A stretch of DNA of 64,000 nucleotides from Phialophora verrucosa (lineage: Eukaryota > Ascomycota > Eurotiomycetes > Chaetothyriales > Herpotrichiellaceae): assembly GCA_002099365.1 (NCBI GenBank), contig MSED01000003.1, positions 3,410,001 through 3,474,000 on the forward strand, in the 5' to 3' direction. This document shows, one piece after another, positions 21,219 through 31,639 of this stretch (position 1 is its first letter; each line of letters starts with the position of its first letter). Under the pieces are notes generated by a model. It searched no databases and was not told the DNA's origin. It saw only the letters and a list, made by a program, of their open reading frames with translations. Position numbers and translations under genes: made by a program.

Positions 21219-22323
21219 CTCGCCAGAATGCCAGGCGATGCTTCGAATCTCCGATACGTCAATTGGTCGATATCGCTGCCAGACAAGGCTGAGTGGTGGC
21301 CCATCCCTTGCTCACCCTTCCTGGCAGGACATTGGGCGATTTGCGGGTCTCGGTCTCAAAGGTTGCGTCAATTCGCTGTTTGTCGCATTACATGCCGCTT
21401 TGATTGCTCCCAGCCACACAGTGGCACGATGAGGGCCGGGAAGAGCGTCCTTGAAGCCGGCAGTTCCAGGTAGTATCGGGTTGGGCAAACGGCGTATGTA
21501 AGCAAAAGACCTCAGGAGCGTTGGTAAGAGGCCAGAATCAGGCTGAAATCGTTCCCTTGACCTCCAATGAAGCCAAAATGTCAAGCTTGTGGGGATTGTT
21601 CGGTATCAAGTGCTTACTTTCGACGTCAAATACTAGAAGGATTTGCGATGCGCTCTTTACATAGTCAGAGGACCGAGAACCGGGCTTGGGTGCTAAGTAG
21701 CTCGGCGTGGCTGCTGTGACTGGAATGTGCCTGGTATTGTGGGTCTATGTAGTCCGGATAAAGGCAACGAGGGACGCAATAGACAGCAGAGAGGAGGCCT
21801 AGGGGACACAGAATCGCCTCTGATCGGCGAATTGCTGACTGCGACGGCGCGGTGGGTGAGTGGTTCTTCAAGCGTTCAGTGACGACCGGCGTTGATTGCG
21901 AGAATTTCCAACGGGTTGAAGGCAACTTGAGGTATCGTTCACTTGGATGGTATTCTTGCCTCGTTGAGAATCCGAAAGGCCTACTCGAACTGTGTACTCG
22001 TATGATTTGCCCCAAACGATCGTGGTTGAAGGGATTAATTATTGCACGGAGGCAAGTGGCCCTGCTCAGGCAGTGGAGAACCAGTGACCATTGTCGATTT
22101 ACCCCCGCAATGTCCGATTGCGCAAGAGGCGCCATGGCATGGTGGTGTGCGGTCATTTGTATCTGACCAAGGGCAACAGAATTTCTCTCAACGTGCTCAT
22201 CGGTAGGATTTGTTGGCAAGTACTTAAAGCCTTTGTCGCTACCTTTTCTGCCCTCCTCCTTCAATCGACACTCACTCAATTTGCGTCCTCACATCAACAC
22301 CTCAAACAGCACCAGCGACGACA
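21219..22323. other. Divergent intergenic region SDR / acireductone dioxygenase
   Basis: 1.1 kb. Opposing frames of 204 and 104 codons lie between 21665 and 22279 but show no family features. It probably holds two promoters. Just before the ADI1 ATG the leader is rich in ACACTC/ACACCTC. Confidence 0.35.
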
Positions 22324-22964
22324 ATGAAGGCGTACTGGTTTGACAACCAAGAGGTACACCAAACCCTCCCCCACTCTCCAGATTGATCGCATCACTCATT
22401 TCTCTATCCAGGGCGACCAGCGTCTGACGCATGACTCTGGCCGCGAAGTTGACGCCTCTTACCTCGCCAAACTCGGCGTCCTCTACCACCACTGCCCTGA
22501 ACTGGCCGCAGTCGATGCCATCGCCCGAGATCGACACTACAAGAATCGTGATGAGATCACCGTATCTCCCCAAGCCATGGGCAATGTCTATGAGGACAAG
22601 GTGAAAATGTTCTTTAATGAGCATTTACACGAAGATGAAGAGATCCGATACATTCGCGACGGCGCAGGTTATTTCGATGTCAGATCAGAGGGCGATGACT
22701 GGGTGAGAATCCGGCTGGAGAAGGATGATTTGATCATTCTGCCCGCAGGCATTTACCATCGATTTACAACGGACGAGAACAATGTGAGTTGGGGAACAGA
22801 TGGTCGGGAAAACCCTTGACTGATGTTTGAAACAGTATATCAAGGCTATGCGCTTGTTCCAGGACGAGCCCAAATGGACACCGCTGAACCGCGGCGCCGA
22901 GACAGACACAAACCAGCACCGGACGAGCTACTTGCAATCTCGGAATGTTGCATCGGTGGCATGA
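22324..22964 (+). CDS. ADI1: Acireductone dioxygenase (methionine salvage)
   Basis: Exons are 22324..22353, 22412..22783 and 22836..22964, giving 176 aa, the normal family length. A 10-codon first exon gives MKAYWFDNQE, joining GDQRLTHDSGR. The last exon gives YIKAMRLFQDEPKWTPLNRG. Introns are 58 and 52 bp. The cupin metal site is complete: HLHEDEEIRY supplies two His and a Glu, and IYHRFTT the third His. The enzyme oxidises acireductone to the 2-keto precursor of methionine plus formate (Fe form) in the methylthioadenosine cycle. The gene stands alone here. Without the first exon the conserved start is lost, so the short exon is well supported. Confidence 0.95.
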
Positions 22965-23652
22965 GTGTGTATATCCAGGGGTCTTCTGAGAAGGGCAGCG
23001 TTCAATGCTCAAAAAATTCGGTAATGACACCCAAAAATGAGCGGAGGTCAATCCTCGTGCAGAATCTATGAACTTATGAATCGCCAAACGTTGCACGGCA
23101 TCATGGCCTTGCATCTTTCCTATTCCACTTGCGTTCCGCGTTGAGCCTTCCGACCTTCTCGCTCCAATCTCTTGGCCGTCATGTATCTTGATGTCCGCGA
23201 CTCGGCATTCGAAGGTGGTTGACAAGAGGTCGTCAATCATCGTACCGGGTAAGACTACTGTGTACAGATTGCCACTGAGGTCCAACACTTGGTTGTGCTG
23301 ATTTGTTCGGATCATGAGTTACTCCGTACCAAAAGTCAAAGGCTCCATTGGATGGAACGAGCCCTGCAAGGCTGACGTTGGATTGCTTACTACCCGTGTC
23401 CGCGGAAATGGCATGTGTAGAAGTGTTTGGATGCTGTACCTCAGCATGCGATAAGTGGCCTGTCGGGAGTACGGGGGGATCCTTCACTGTGACACTGGCA
23501 GGCACTAATCAAATGAAGAATGCCGAAGCAGATTGTTCTTTGGAAACACTGCAATGGCGGTTTCACTGGCGTCGGCAGTAGGTCGGTGGTAGGTGTTCTC
23601 CCAATAGCTTAGTCACTGCCGTGCCAGGGGAGTTTCCGGGCGATCTCGACCG

Positions 23653-23769
23653 CATGGCTGGTGTACATGGCTGGTGTACATGGCTGGTGTACATGGCTGG
23701 TGTACATGGCTGGTGTACATGGCTGGTGTACATGGCTGGTGTACATGGCTGGCGTACATGGCTGGTGTA
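23653..23769. repeat. 13-bp minisatellite, nine copies
   Basis: The unit CATGGCTGGTGTA is repeated nine times head to tail with no spacing (117 bp). Eight copies are identical. The eighth has one change (T to C at the tenth base). Since 13 is not a multiple of three, all frames differ from copy to copy and coding is unlikely. Confidence 0.97.
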
Positions 23770-24482
23770 TCCACGGCGGCCTTTGACAATCCTCCTCGTA
23801 CTGTTGCTTCGAGTCGACTTACCCCATATTCTAGCGAGAGACGTCAGTGACATTGAATGCACCTCAGGCCACCTCGACGCTCCTATTGAGACCCAAACCG
23901 ACTCGGGATTTGATAAACAATAAAAGAGATATACCCTCGCAAGGCTGGCGCGGCAATTATAGCCACTCGCATGCTGTACGATGCATTTATATCAATAGTA
24001 GGGAAGCAACTCCATCCGATTCGCATCAAATAGTCCATTTCATACACAGTATTGCGATGAACCGCAGCCCTTCCCCTCGCCCTTCCTACTACTTATTCGA
24101 TTTGCTGTCAGAATGCTCACATGATCAGGGAGATCGAAAGCACTGAAGTCGGGTGCGACCACGCTTGAGCTTATGCAGTGATCATGTCCTCAACACGCTG
24201 CCAGTCGGGATCCTTTTCTTTGCGGCCCTCGACCTGCTATGGCTCCTCGCTATCCTTCCTTTGGCCATGTAAGGACTCATGAGCGACGGATGAAAGAGTT
24301 GTGAGGGCTACATGTTCGGTGCCTTCGTGCCTCCTGCTGCTGTTATCGACTATGGACATTTCAGGCGTTCGGACGTCATGTTTGGCTAGATGTGACGCAT
24401 CTCGTGCTTTGGCCAGTGTTGCTTCTCGCGTACTGCCTATTTTGCGGCAAATGCCCTTGGGACGCATAGAGAAAAGGGGAAA

Positions 24483-24496
24483 GGGGGGGGGGGGGG
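24483..24496. repeat. G14 homopolymer in a purine-rich strand
   Basis: Fourteen consecutive Gs, flanked by AAAAGGGGAAA and AGGAGAGAAAG, give about 35 bp of pure purine on the plus strand. The run length may also be affected by sequencing error. Confidence 0.8.
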
Positions 24497-25277
24497 AGGA
24501 GAGAAAGCACGCCGCCGCCGCCTCAGGATGTAGTAGGCCCCTACGTATACTGAAGCAGACCGACCGGCAGTACGAGGTAAGCTTCTGTAATTGTTGTTTG
24601 CTGGCATATTCCCGGTGAGCTCGTTCAGAGTAGCCTTCCTTAGTCAATACTTGCCATGCCTTACAGTACTGTAGCTGGAAATAGGCCGACGCGGTCACGG
24701 GCACCAGGGCAGGGGCCCTCCAGGCTGAAGAGGGTTTTCGTTCAAGTAGTTTCGTACCTGGATGAGTTTTGTCACACGCGGTCAGATCGATAGGCGTGTG
24801 GTAACGAGAAGTGTTCGAATGTGCACAGAATGCGGGGTTCCAGCGACGATTCCGCCGGCCTAATAGAGCTGATCGCGCACCGTTACTGTTCGGCCGAGCC
24901 ATACCGGACGACCGTGCCTATACGAGACAAGACTCGCGACTAATGGCACTCAGACTAAGTTGACCTCTTCGCTACCGAGGGAATTAGAGTAAGTAAAGCT
25001 AGCTCAACCCCCCAAAAGCCAAGCGACACCAAGCGAACGGACTTTCTGAACTTCATTCAAGATGGCCTCTTCCGCGCTGACACATCCTTTACCGGTTCCA
25101 CGTTTGCCTGTCTGCCTGCAAAGGTACTTATAATAATCACCACTAAACATCCGGACCTTCAGTCAACCGGCGATTGAGCGCCTCGAGCGCAACGAATAAA
25201 CATACCTGTTAAGTCCCGATAACAGACTTTGCGACTCACCGAACGACGCGGGGTCTGTGCATGGTACTTCCGGCAGG

Positions 25278-27984
25278 ATGGCGGGCAACGCCCAAGCAGG
25301 CCGATTCATGTTCGTCGAATACTCCAAGCCCGCGGAACCAGCCAAGGGGCAGAAGAAGCGTCGGGGAGGCCCAAGCGAGGTTCGCGCGGTACGTCGCGGT
25401 GCGCATTCAGTATTGAATTCGTTCCATTCCATTGCCCATCACATGTCTTGCCAGAGTTGATTTCGACAACTCTCTGAGTTGCTGTTACGGCCTAACAAAG
25501 AGGAACAGCATATCACGAAGAACTACCACCGAGCCCTGCGCGTCAAACGCCTAGAGTCGATAAAGCAGGGCGAAACGGTACCCACGCCCTCCGGAGGAGA
25601 GCACAAACTGCTCCCACGCCAGGACTCTTCGGACGGGAACGAAGACGACGAGCTCGGAGACGCCGAGATCGTCAACCGAGCTCCCCAGTCCCGGGACGAT
25701 GGCAGCTCAACGCTATCACCAGCGGCGCCAGCATCAGCGTCAGCGTGGACGAAACCTACCCACTCCACGACCGCTACGTCCTGGTCGTCGGGAGTCACGC
25801 CCCTGTCATCGACGACGAACGAAGACTTCGCCCTCCGGCTCGCCACCTCGTTCGGCCTCCAGACGGTGCTGGGCGAGGGACGCATCGACCCCTTTGACGT
25901 CCTCCCCGCGCAGGGAATGCCAATGTTTGTGCATCAGGTTCTCGATCACGTACGTTGTGGGCGCTTGACTATCTCGGGATCAAATCCATCCCCCTACCCT
26001 GCCCCTCCCCTCCTCTCCGTCCCTCTGCTCTCATTTCCTCCCCTCTTCCCTTATTGCCTGCGCGCTTGCTTCTCATCATCACGTCCGTGTAGGCGCTGGT
26101 CCATTCGTGGCCGAACACCGTCCCAGTCAGACGTTCTCTCGCGCCGACGAACCCGGTCAAGAGCAGCTGGATGAAACTCGCCATGGAGCATCCCGTGGCT
26201 TTCCACGCTTTTCTCTGTAAGTCATGAGCATCTCCTCGAGAGTCCTCCCGTCCACTACGAGGCCAAACTTGATATGTATGTCGGTGGCACGGCGCCGCCC
26301 GCCACGATACATAATTCTTGGGGTCGTGCTTCGCTGAGCCGAGCTGAGCACGCGCACCAGCCAACCCGAGCAAAGCTGAGCTTCTCTCTTTCCCCAAACC
26401 CCCGTCTCCTGATGTCTCTCCTCTCCCCTCCCTCTCCTCGTTGTGCCATCCATTCCATTTACAACTACTTGCCTTCCCTTCCCATCCATACCATACCCTA
26501 CCAGACCCCCGGATAAGGGACGCGGCAGTCATGAAAAGCTTGCTCCCCATACCACAACGCGCACAAACACACATATACTGTGCCTAACACGTCTTGCGCT
26601 CCTCCTTAGACGCCACGTCCTTCCACATCCTCTGCGCCCACCAAGGCCAGGAGATCAACGACTCGGCCGCCCTCCTCCGCCTGTCCCACAAGGTCGAGAC
26701 CATCAAGCTCGTCAACGAACAGCTGCAGCATCTGAGCCTCGTGCCGAAACGCAGGGCTGGCAGCGGCACCGGTACAGCGCGGTGCGGAGGGGAAGAAAAG
26801 AAAGACAACACTCACACTCACACTCCCAGGTCGACGGGGACGGGCCCGACCGACGCTTTGATCATGGCGGTCACGATCCTGAGTATCCATAGTCAGAGAG
26901 ATGAGGTATGTAAGAAAGAAAGAATCGTGAAAAAAAAGACGAGATGACGATCTTCGAGGTCAATTTTCCGGGATTGATTCCAGGATGTTTTATTCAATGG
27001 TCTGAATTGCTGACTTTCATGGGTGGTGGTAGACGGTGTATCCAAAGGTTCACGCGCTGTCGCCGCTTGCAAACCTCAATCATCTCGACATTTACGGCTC
27101 GATGATCAACGATGAGAAGCACATACAGGGGATAAGGCTGCTGGTCGGTCAGAAGGGCGGGCTGGATGGAATCGAATGCTATGGCATGGCTGACACGTTG
27201 CAATTGTATGTCTTTTTCCTTGAATCGGACTCTAGATGTATGCTAACCTGCATCGAGATGCGATCTATATTTCGCCTCCAAATACGCATGCAGACCGACT
27301 TATGCATGGCGCAAGCCCGTCAGCTCTCTGGTCATGGAAGGAAAGCATGTGCTCGATCCAGCCGCTATCGATCTGGACTCAAAGCTTGGATCGGGCTTTC
27401 GCTACCTGCGACACACACCCGCTGGTCAACAGCTGCTCGACATACTGGATGCATACTCCGAGATCACCGTGGCGCTGGATCATCACGTGCGTGGTGGCCC
27501 GACTGCTCCAGAACTGGTCGATTTGATGGAGGTGCGTAACTGCACACAACATCGCCTGTTGTCCCAACTACCGAACCCATTGGATCACACAAACCCAGAA
27601 CTGTGCGTGCATCACGCAGTGCGTTTGGCGACCCTGATATTCAGCGACATGGTCATTTTTCCGCTGCCACCGCCACAAGGAGTGAAACCGAAGCTTGCTC
27701 TCATGTTGCGACAGACTCTTGAGACCTGCCATCTCCTCCGGTGCTGGGACCTGCACAATCAGGTGTTATTGTGGGCTCTCACCCTCGGGGCGATTGCCGC
27801 GAGTTACACAGCACAAAGGTCCTGGTATATCGATCAGCTTCTGCAGGAGACTTCGATTATGCAGATTGAGGATTGGTTCATACTTGAGTCAATGTGCTCC
27901 AGGTTCTTGTGGTGGAAGCCGATTTGCAGTGAACCGCTGGAATGGGTCTGGAATGAGATGATTTCACCAATCGACGTGACTTGA
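25278..27984 (+). CDS. Fungal transcription-factor-domain protein (Fungal_trans_2-like), no zinc cluster
   Basis: Six exons are proposed: 25278..25388, 25509..25949, 26093..26216, 26610..26905, 27033..27205 and 27294..27984, giving 611 aa with all phases consistent. The N-terminus reads RFMFVEYSKPAEPAKGQKKR, then EVRA joins HITKNYHRALRVKRLE, a basic segment. A Ser/Thr-rich linker follows, then GEGRIDPFDVLPAQGMPMFV, the hallmark opening of this regulatory domain. WMKLAMEHPVAFHAFLYATS, VYPKVHALSPLANLNHLDIY, EVRNCTQHRLLSQLP and a Trp-rich end complete it. No Zn2Cys6 cluster is visible, as in many members of this group. The third intron is long (393 bp) and could hide another exon. Exon 4 ends in a low-complexity stretch (GEEKKDNTHTHTPRSTGTG) that may also be partly intronic. 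Target genes are unknown. Confidence 0.72.
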
Positions 27985-28118
27985 CTGGAGGGGGTGAGAG
28001 AGCCTTTCACAGGCTCAAGTCCGGATGCAGCAAGCAGCCAATCTACAAGCCGCAAAGACCGGCCTTCCTCTCGAAACATTGGTTGTTGGCCGCCCGAGGA
28101 TGGACGTTGACCTTCTAA

Positions 28119-29390
28119 TCAACCCGGCAAAGCCCCTGGCATTGCCCGCACTGTCTGGGGCGTGGAAGCATCGTCCTCGTGTTCAATTACTTGACTGTTG
28201 GAACGCTGATGACGCCATCTGAGGCCTTCAATCAGCCTTTCGGCCTCTTCCTGTGAAGGAAAATTGTCATTTGGAGCCAAGTCCTTGCGATGTTCAGCAA
28301 AGGAAGGCGCTTGATGCTCGTCTTGGGTCGAAGGTCGGTCGTCATCTTGGCCTTCTCTTAATCTGGTTTTACCCATGCGTGGCCAGAGACCGGGCAGAGG
28401 CACCACCTGAACCCTTGGTTCGACCACGCGCTCCTCAAACCACGCCTGCGTCCGTGCTTCTACCAGTTGAGCAATCTTGGGGACGTCTTGCAACCGGGTG
28501 CGGGATCCGATCAAGCTTCTAACGGAGAGATCGAGTCGATAGTCGGGAAGAAAGGAGAAGGCGAGACTAGTTTTAGGCTTACCCGAGGTGGATTGTTTGG
28601 TGTCTGAGGGTTCGTCCTCAGTAGCAGGAACGAAGCTAATGGAAAGGGTCCCGGAGAACCTCACAACGGAGACTGCAAGCGCAACCGGCAGGACAGCAGA
28701 GAAGGGTTTGGGGTAGTTGAGGATAAGGGCAGTCTCAATGGCCAGTGTCAGGTTGTCGTCGGAGAGATCGACGTCCATCAAGGCTTGCAATCTACCTCCA
28801 GTGGCACTCGAGACCTCATCGTCGAGGGCAATGACCCGGACATTGCTGAAGATGGGAAACTCCTCGCCCATGGAGATCTCGGTGATCTTGATCTTGTCGA
28901 CATAGGACGGTCTCTTGACGGGGTCATTAATAGCCGCCTCCAGGCTTGCCAGGATTGTGGGTGTCCCTCCCGAGCCATCGCGTAAATTGTACGCGGTCTG
29001 GCGGTACTGGGCTATTGTCTGCGCTAGTAGCACATTAAACCAATCTAGACTCTCCGGCTGATGTGTGGAATGATTGTTCTTGCCATGACCTCGGCTCGGG
29101 ATCTGATAGTATGTCCTTCGCAATATCGAGGCAATATCCGTCGCATTCGTGGGAACGGGACGGAGGACGTTGGACGCACTGGCCTTGTTTCGCAACGATT
29201 GAGGAGCAGAGCTTTTCGACGACGCGATTCCATGCAACGACGTCGTCCGGATGTGCTTCGGTGTCCGCCGCGCGGACCTGGAGGGAGGAGAAGGTGCTTC
29301 GCCAAAGATGAAGAACTTGATGAAGCAGCCGAGGAAAATGACGACGGAAAGTTGCCCCAGCAGGAAACCTTGGGTGAAGGTTAGGGACAT
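28119..29390 (-). CDS. MMM1: ERMES subunit MMM1 (SMP domain, ER membrane)
   Basis: A single exon encodes 423 aa. A short lumenal start and one membrane segment (FLLGQLSVVIFLGCFIKFFI) are followed by a Ser/Arg-rich cytosolic linker. The SMP domain starts at ESLDWFNVLLAQTIAQYR, with KITEISMGEEFPIFSNVRV, VDLSDDNLTLAIETALILNY and the end VPKIAQLVEARTQAWFEERV, PRVQVVPLPGLWP. These match fungal MMM1 throughout. The protein anchors the ER side of the ER-mitochondria tether and moves phospholipid with Mdm12, Mdm34 and Mdm10. A disordered C-terminal tail of ~60 residues follows. The gene is convergent with the transcription-factor gene (134 bp between stops). Confidence 0.95.
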   Translation of the reverse strand: MSLTFTQGFLLGQLSVVIFLGCFIKFFIFGEAPSPPSRSARRTPKHIRTTSLHGIASSKSSAPQSLRNKASASNVLRPVPTNATDIASILRRTYYQIPSRGHGKNNHSTHQPESLDWFNVLLAQTIAQYRQTAYNLRDGSGGTPTILASLEAAINDPVKRPSYVDKIKITEISMGEEFPIFSNVRVIALDDEVSSATGGRLQALMDVDLSDDNLTLAIETALILNYPKPFSAVLPVALAVSVVRFSGTLSISFVPATEDEPSDTKQSTSGKPKTSLAFSFLPDYRLDLSVRSLIGSRTRLQDVPKIAQLVEARTQAWFEERVVEPRVQVVPLPGLWPRMGKTRLREGQDDDRPSTQDEHQAPSFAEHRKDLAPNDNFPSQEEAERLIEGLRWRHQRSNSQVIEHEDDASTPQTVRAMPGALPG

Positions 29391-30257
29391 GGTGAGAAGG
29401 AGCCGCTGAAGTCCATGCCCTAGACGGAGCCTGCTCGCATCTCTTATGGCAAGGACGGCTGGTGGTCAATTGCAATGGGAACTATTTGCAAGTGGGATGA
29501 GCAAAGCAGCTCCGCATGGATATAGTGCTAATGAAGGCGCCCTGATCCGCCGTAGCAATGGTACGGTGGAGCACAAGAGCGGTCCTGGTATGTACTTGCT
29601 GGCCATCTTGTACGCGGCATCAAACTGAATCTTCAACAGCAACCAGTGAAACCGCTGGGTTCATTGGCGGTGTTAGGAATTGAAAGTTCACCAGCAGTAC
29701 CATCTTCATCTGCATTTCCTGCGTTCGCGTGACGGATCCACAGAAATGGAGCGCTCGCGAACTGTCAAGATTCGTCAAATCTTGCTTCACAAAACGGCTG
29801 ACATTGGTCAAATTCGCAGGAGATGTACTCCATAGATGAGATGTTTCGCACAGCCCGAGGACCAGACAAATTTCTTGGTTGACCGTCAGACTCGGTGAGA
29901 GGGCAGCCTCCATGCTGTTTGTTGCCATCGAGTCGGTCAGCCATACTGCACAGAAAGGGACATCAGTTCGAGGCTGGACATACCCCCCCTGGTATGCATG
30001 TGTTGGTTGCTTCCGGTGGGCGCTACCGAGCCGGGAGCGCTGATGCTGCAAAGATATGCCCTTCCCTTGTCCGAGACAAGAAGACAAGTGGCGTAGGCAA
30101 AGGGAAGCACGGACGCGAGAATAGGGCTTCATCTCGCATGGCCATTAAAGAATGAAGCGCCCATCAAGGTGAGAATCGAGCACCATCATAGTTCTGGATT
30201 CCACTCGAATCAGAAAGACCCTCCCTCATTTGGTTGGATCTAGTCCAGTGACCATGA
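29391..30257. other. Intergenic region between MMM1 and ALDC
   Basis: 867 bp with the MMM1 promoter and the 3' flank of the decarboxylase gene. A 170-codon minus-strand frame (29620-30132) has no recognisable domain and is not called. Confidence 0.35.
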
Positions 30258-30965
30258 TCACCCTTCGACCGACTTCAATCCCACATCATCCGTCGACAGC
30301 TTGGCCGCATTAAACTTATCCGATGTAGGCAGCTCGATATGCACATTATTCACCGTCGCAATGCCCATGGCCACCTCCTCCTCGGCCTGCAGCTCCAGGA
30401 CATGGCCTCCGATCTTCCTCTCCGAATCGATGAAGTGCATGTGCTCGCCCGCAACGAAGAACCCCTGCCACGCGGCCGGCGAGCGGAAGCCCACGATCGT
30501 GCCCTCGACGTCGCGATACTCGGCGACAAACTGCTTCTTCCCCAGCTCGCCCAGTGGCTGGCCGTCGTACTCTTGCCCCTTGACGGTCCGGCACTTCAGC
30601 CGCGAGAAGCGGCCCTCGACGCGATACGACATGAAGAGATTGCTCGCATGGTCGTTGAACCGGTCCAACACGCCGTCGATAGCATCCTTGGTCTCCAGCT
30701 TCACGACCACGGTCTGCTGGGACCGGAAGTGCGTGGCTGCCGCGTAGGGGATCTGGTCGTCCGGTTCGGCGACGCGGACCTTGCCCTCCGCTTGGAGTTG
30801 GTAGACGGTGCCGTCGAGGAGGAGGAGCTCGCCGTCCATGCGGACGAAGGTGCCGAGGCCCTGGTTCCCTTTCTCGACGAGCTGCGAGACGGTGATGCCC
30901 GAGTCGGAGACCCCGGACATCAGAGCGTTGACGAGGCTGTATTGGTAGATTTCGTTGATGGCCAT
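30258..30965 (-). CDS. Alpha-acetolactate decarboxylase
   Basis: A single exon encodes 235 aa from MAINEIYQYS. An upstream in-frame ATG at 31040 adds 25 residues that do not fit the family. The conserved start IYQYSLVNALMSGV is followed by LGTFVRMDGELLLLDGTVYQL. The zinc site is GEHMHFIDSERKIGGHVLEL, with its two closely spaced His and the later His. The enzyme decarboxylates (S)-alpha-acetolactate to (R)-acetoin in the cytosol. The family is best known from Bacillus/Klebsiella (AlsD/BudA) and is also found in some filamentous fungi. The gene is divergent from an acetolactate synthase with a shared 674-bp upstream region. The gene body is GC-rich. Confidence 0.92.
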   Translation of the reverse strand: MAINEIYQYSLVNALMSGVSDSGITVSQLVEKGNQGLGTFVRMDGELLLLDGTVYQLQAEGKVRVAEPDDQIPYAAATHFRSQQTVVVKLETKDAIDGVLDRFNDHASNLFMSYRVEGRFSRLKCRTVKGQEYDGQPLGELGKKQFVAEYRDVEGTIVGFRSPAAWQGFFVAGEHMHFIDSERKIGGHVLELQAEEEVAMGIATVNNVHIELPTSDKFNAAKLSTDDVGLKSVEG

Positions 30966-31639
30966 GCTTGCTTGATGAATACTATCGTGGGCGGCGAAAC
31001 TGAAGCTGGAGAGAGCCAGATGGTGACCAGAAGACCTCACTTTCGCGGGCCCTCGCCCTCGCCCCTGCTCTTTAGTAGTGGGTGGTCTGTTCAGCCTGTC
31101 CTAGGCTCGCGAAGATTTACGTCTTTCCTCCGCCCGTCGCGTCCTGTCCTGCGCTCCGTGTCGTCGACGGCTTTCTCTTCTGAAGACCGAAAATGACGCT
31201 CTGCTGCTCCACTCGGCGGATAAACGGGATTTCTTCTCGATCGTCTGCGCAACAATCAATCAACCTCTTTCACGGCATGAGCATCCAAGTGTGCGTGCGC
31301 GCGTACGAGAGCGAGGACGGATCGAGGGTATTGACGGATGCGGGTGAATAATATCCAGCCGATTACATCATCGCCGTCCCCTCTGCGTATCCCCGTCATC
31401 TCAAGCATATCCCAACTACATACAGTACGAGTACATATTAGTTAACGGATCAATGACCCTCATTCCCCACGGAAGTACAAAAGGAAAAGCACAAAAAGCT
31501 TCATTCATTCAGACTTTCTCTCTACACTAATAAGCTCGCCTGCCTGCCTGCTTGAACTGTATTCTCAAAAGCCGGTTCTCCACCCCCTTCATTGCATCTG
31601 TCTTCCTCCTTCGCTGGATCTCTGCTTGCGCCGATCAAG
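30966..31639. promoter_or_regulatory. Shared divergent promoter of the acetolactate decarboxylase / synthase pair
   Basis: 674 bp separates the two ATGs. The side next to the synthase is rich in CTTTCTCTCT and GCCTGCCTGCCTGC, typical leader sequence. No defined binding site can be assigned by eye. Sharing it would favour co-expression of two consecutive pathway steps. Confidence 0.45.

Larger units (their letters stand above)
22965..25277. other. Gene-poor stretch of 2.3 kb
   Basis: No credible coding region was found. It contains a 13-bp minisatellite (23653-23769) and a G14 homopolymer (24483-24496) inside a purine-rich strand. Frames crossing the minisatellite are artefacts of the repeat. 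The right end must hold the promoter of the transcription-factor-like gene. Confidence 0.45.

Noticed and set aside
21665..22279. 204-codon minus-strand frame upstream of acireductone dioxygenase
   Set aside because: No recognisable domain; lies in the probable promoter region with a competing plus frame.
23621..23923. Plus-strand frame across the minisatellite (HGW/CTW repeats)
   Set aside because: A product of the 13-bp repeat read in rotating phase. The same happens on the minus strand.
24237..24902. 221-codon minus-strand frame
   Set aside because: Contains the G14 tract and no family features; composition looks random.
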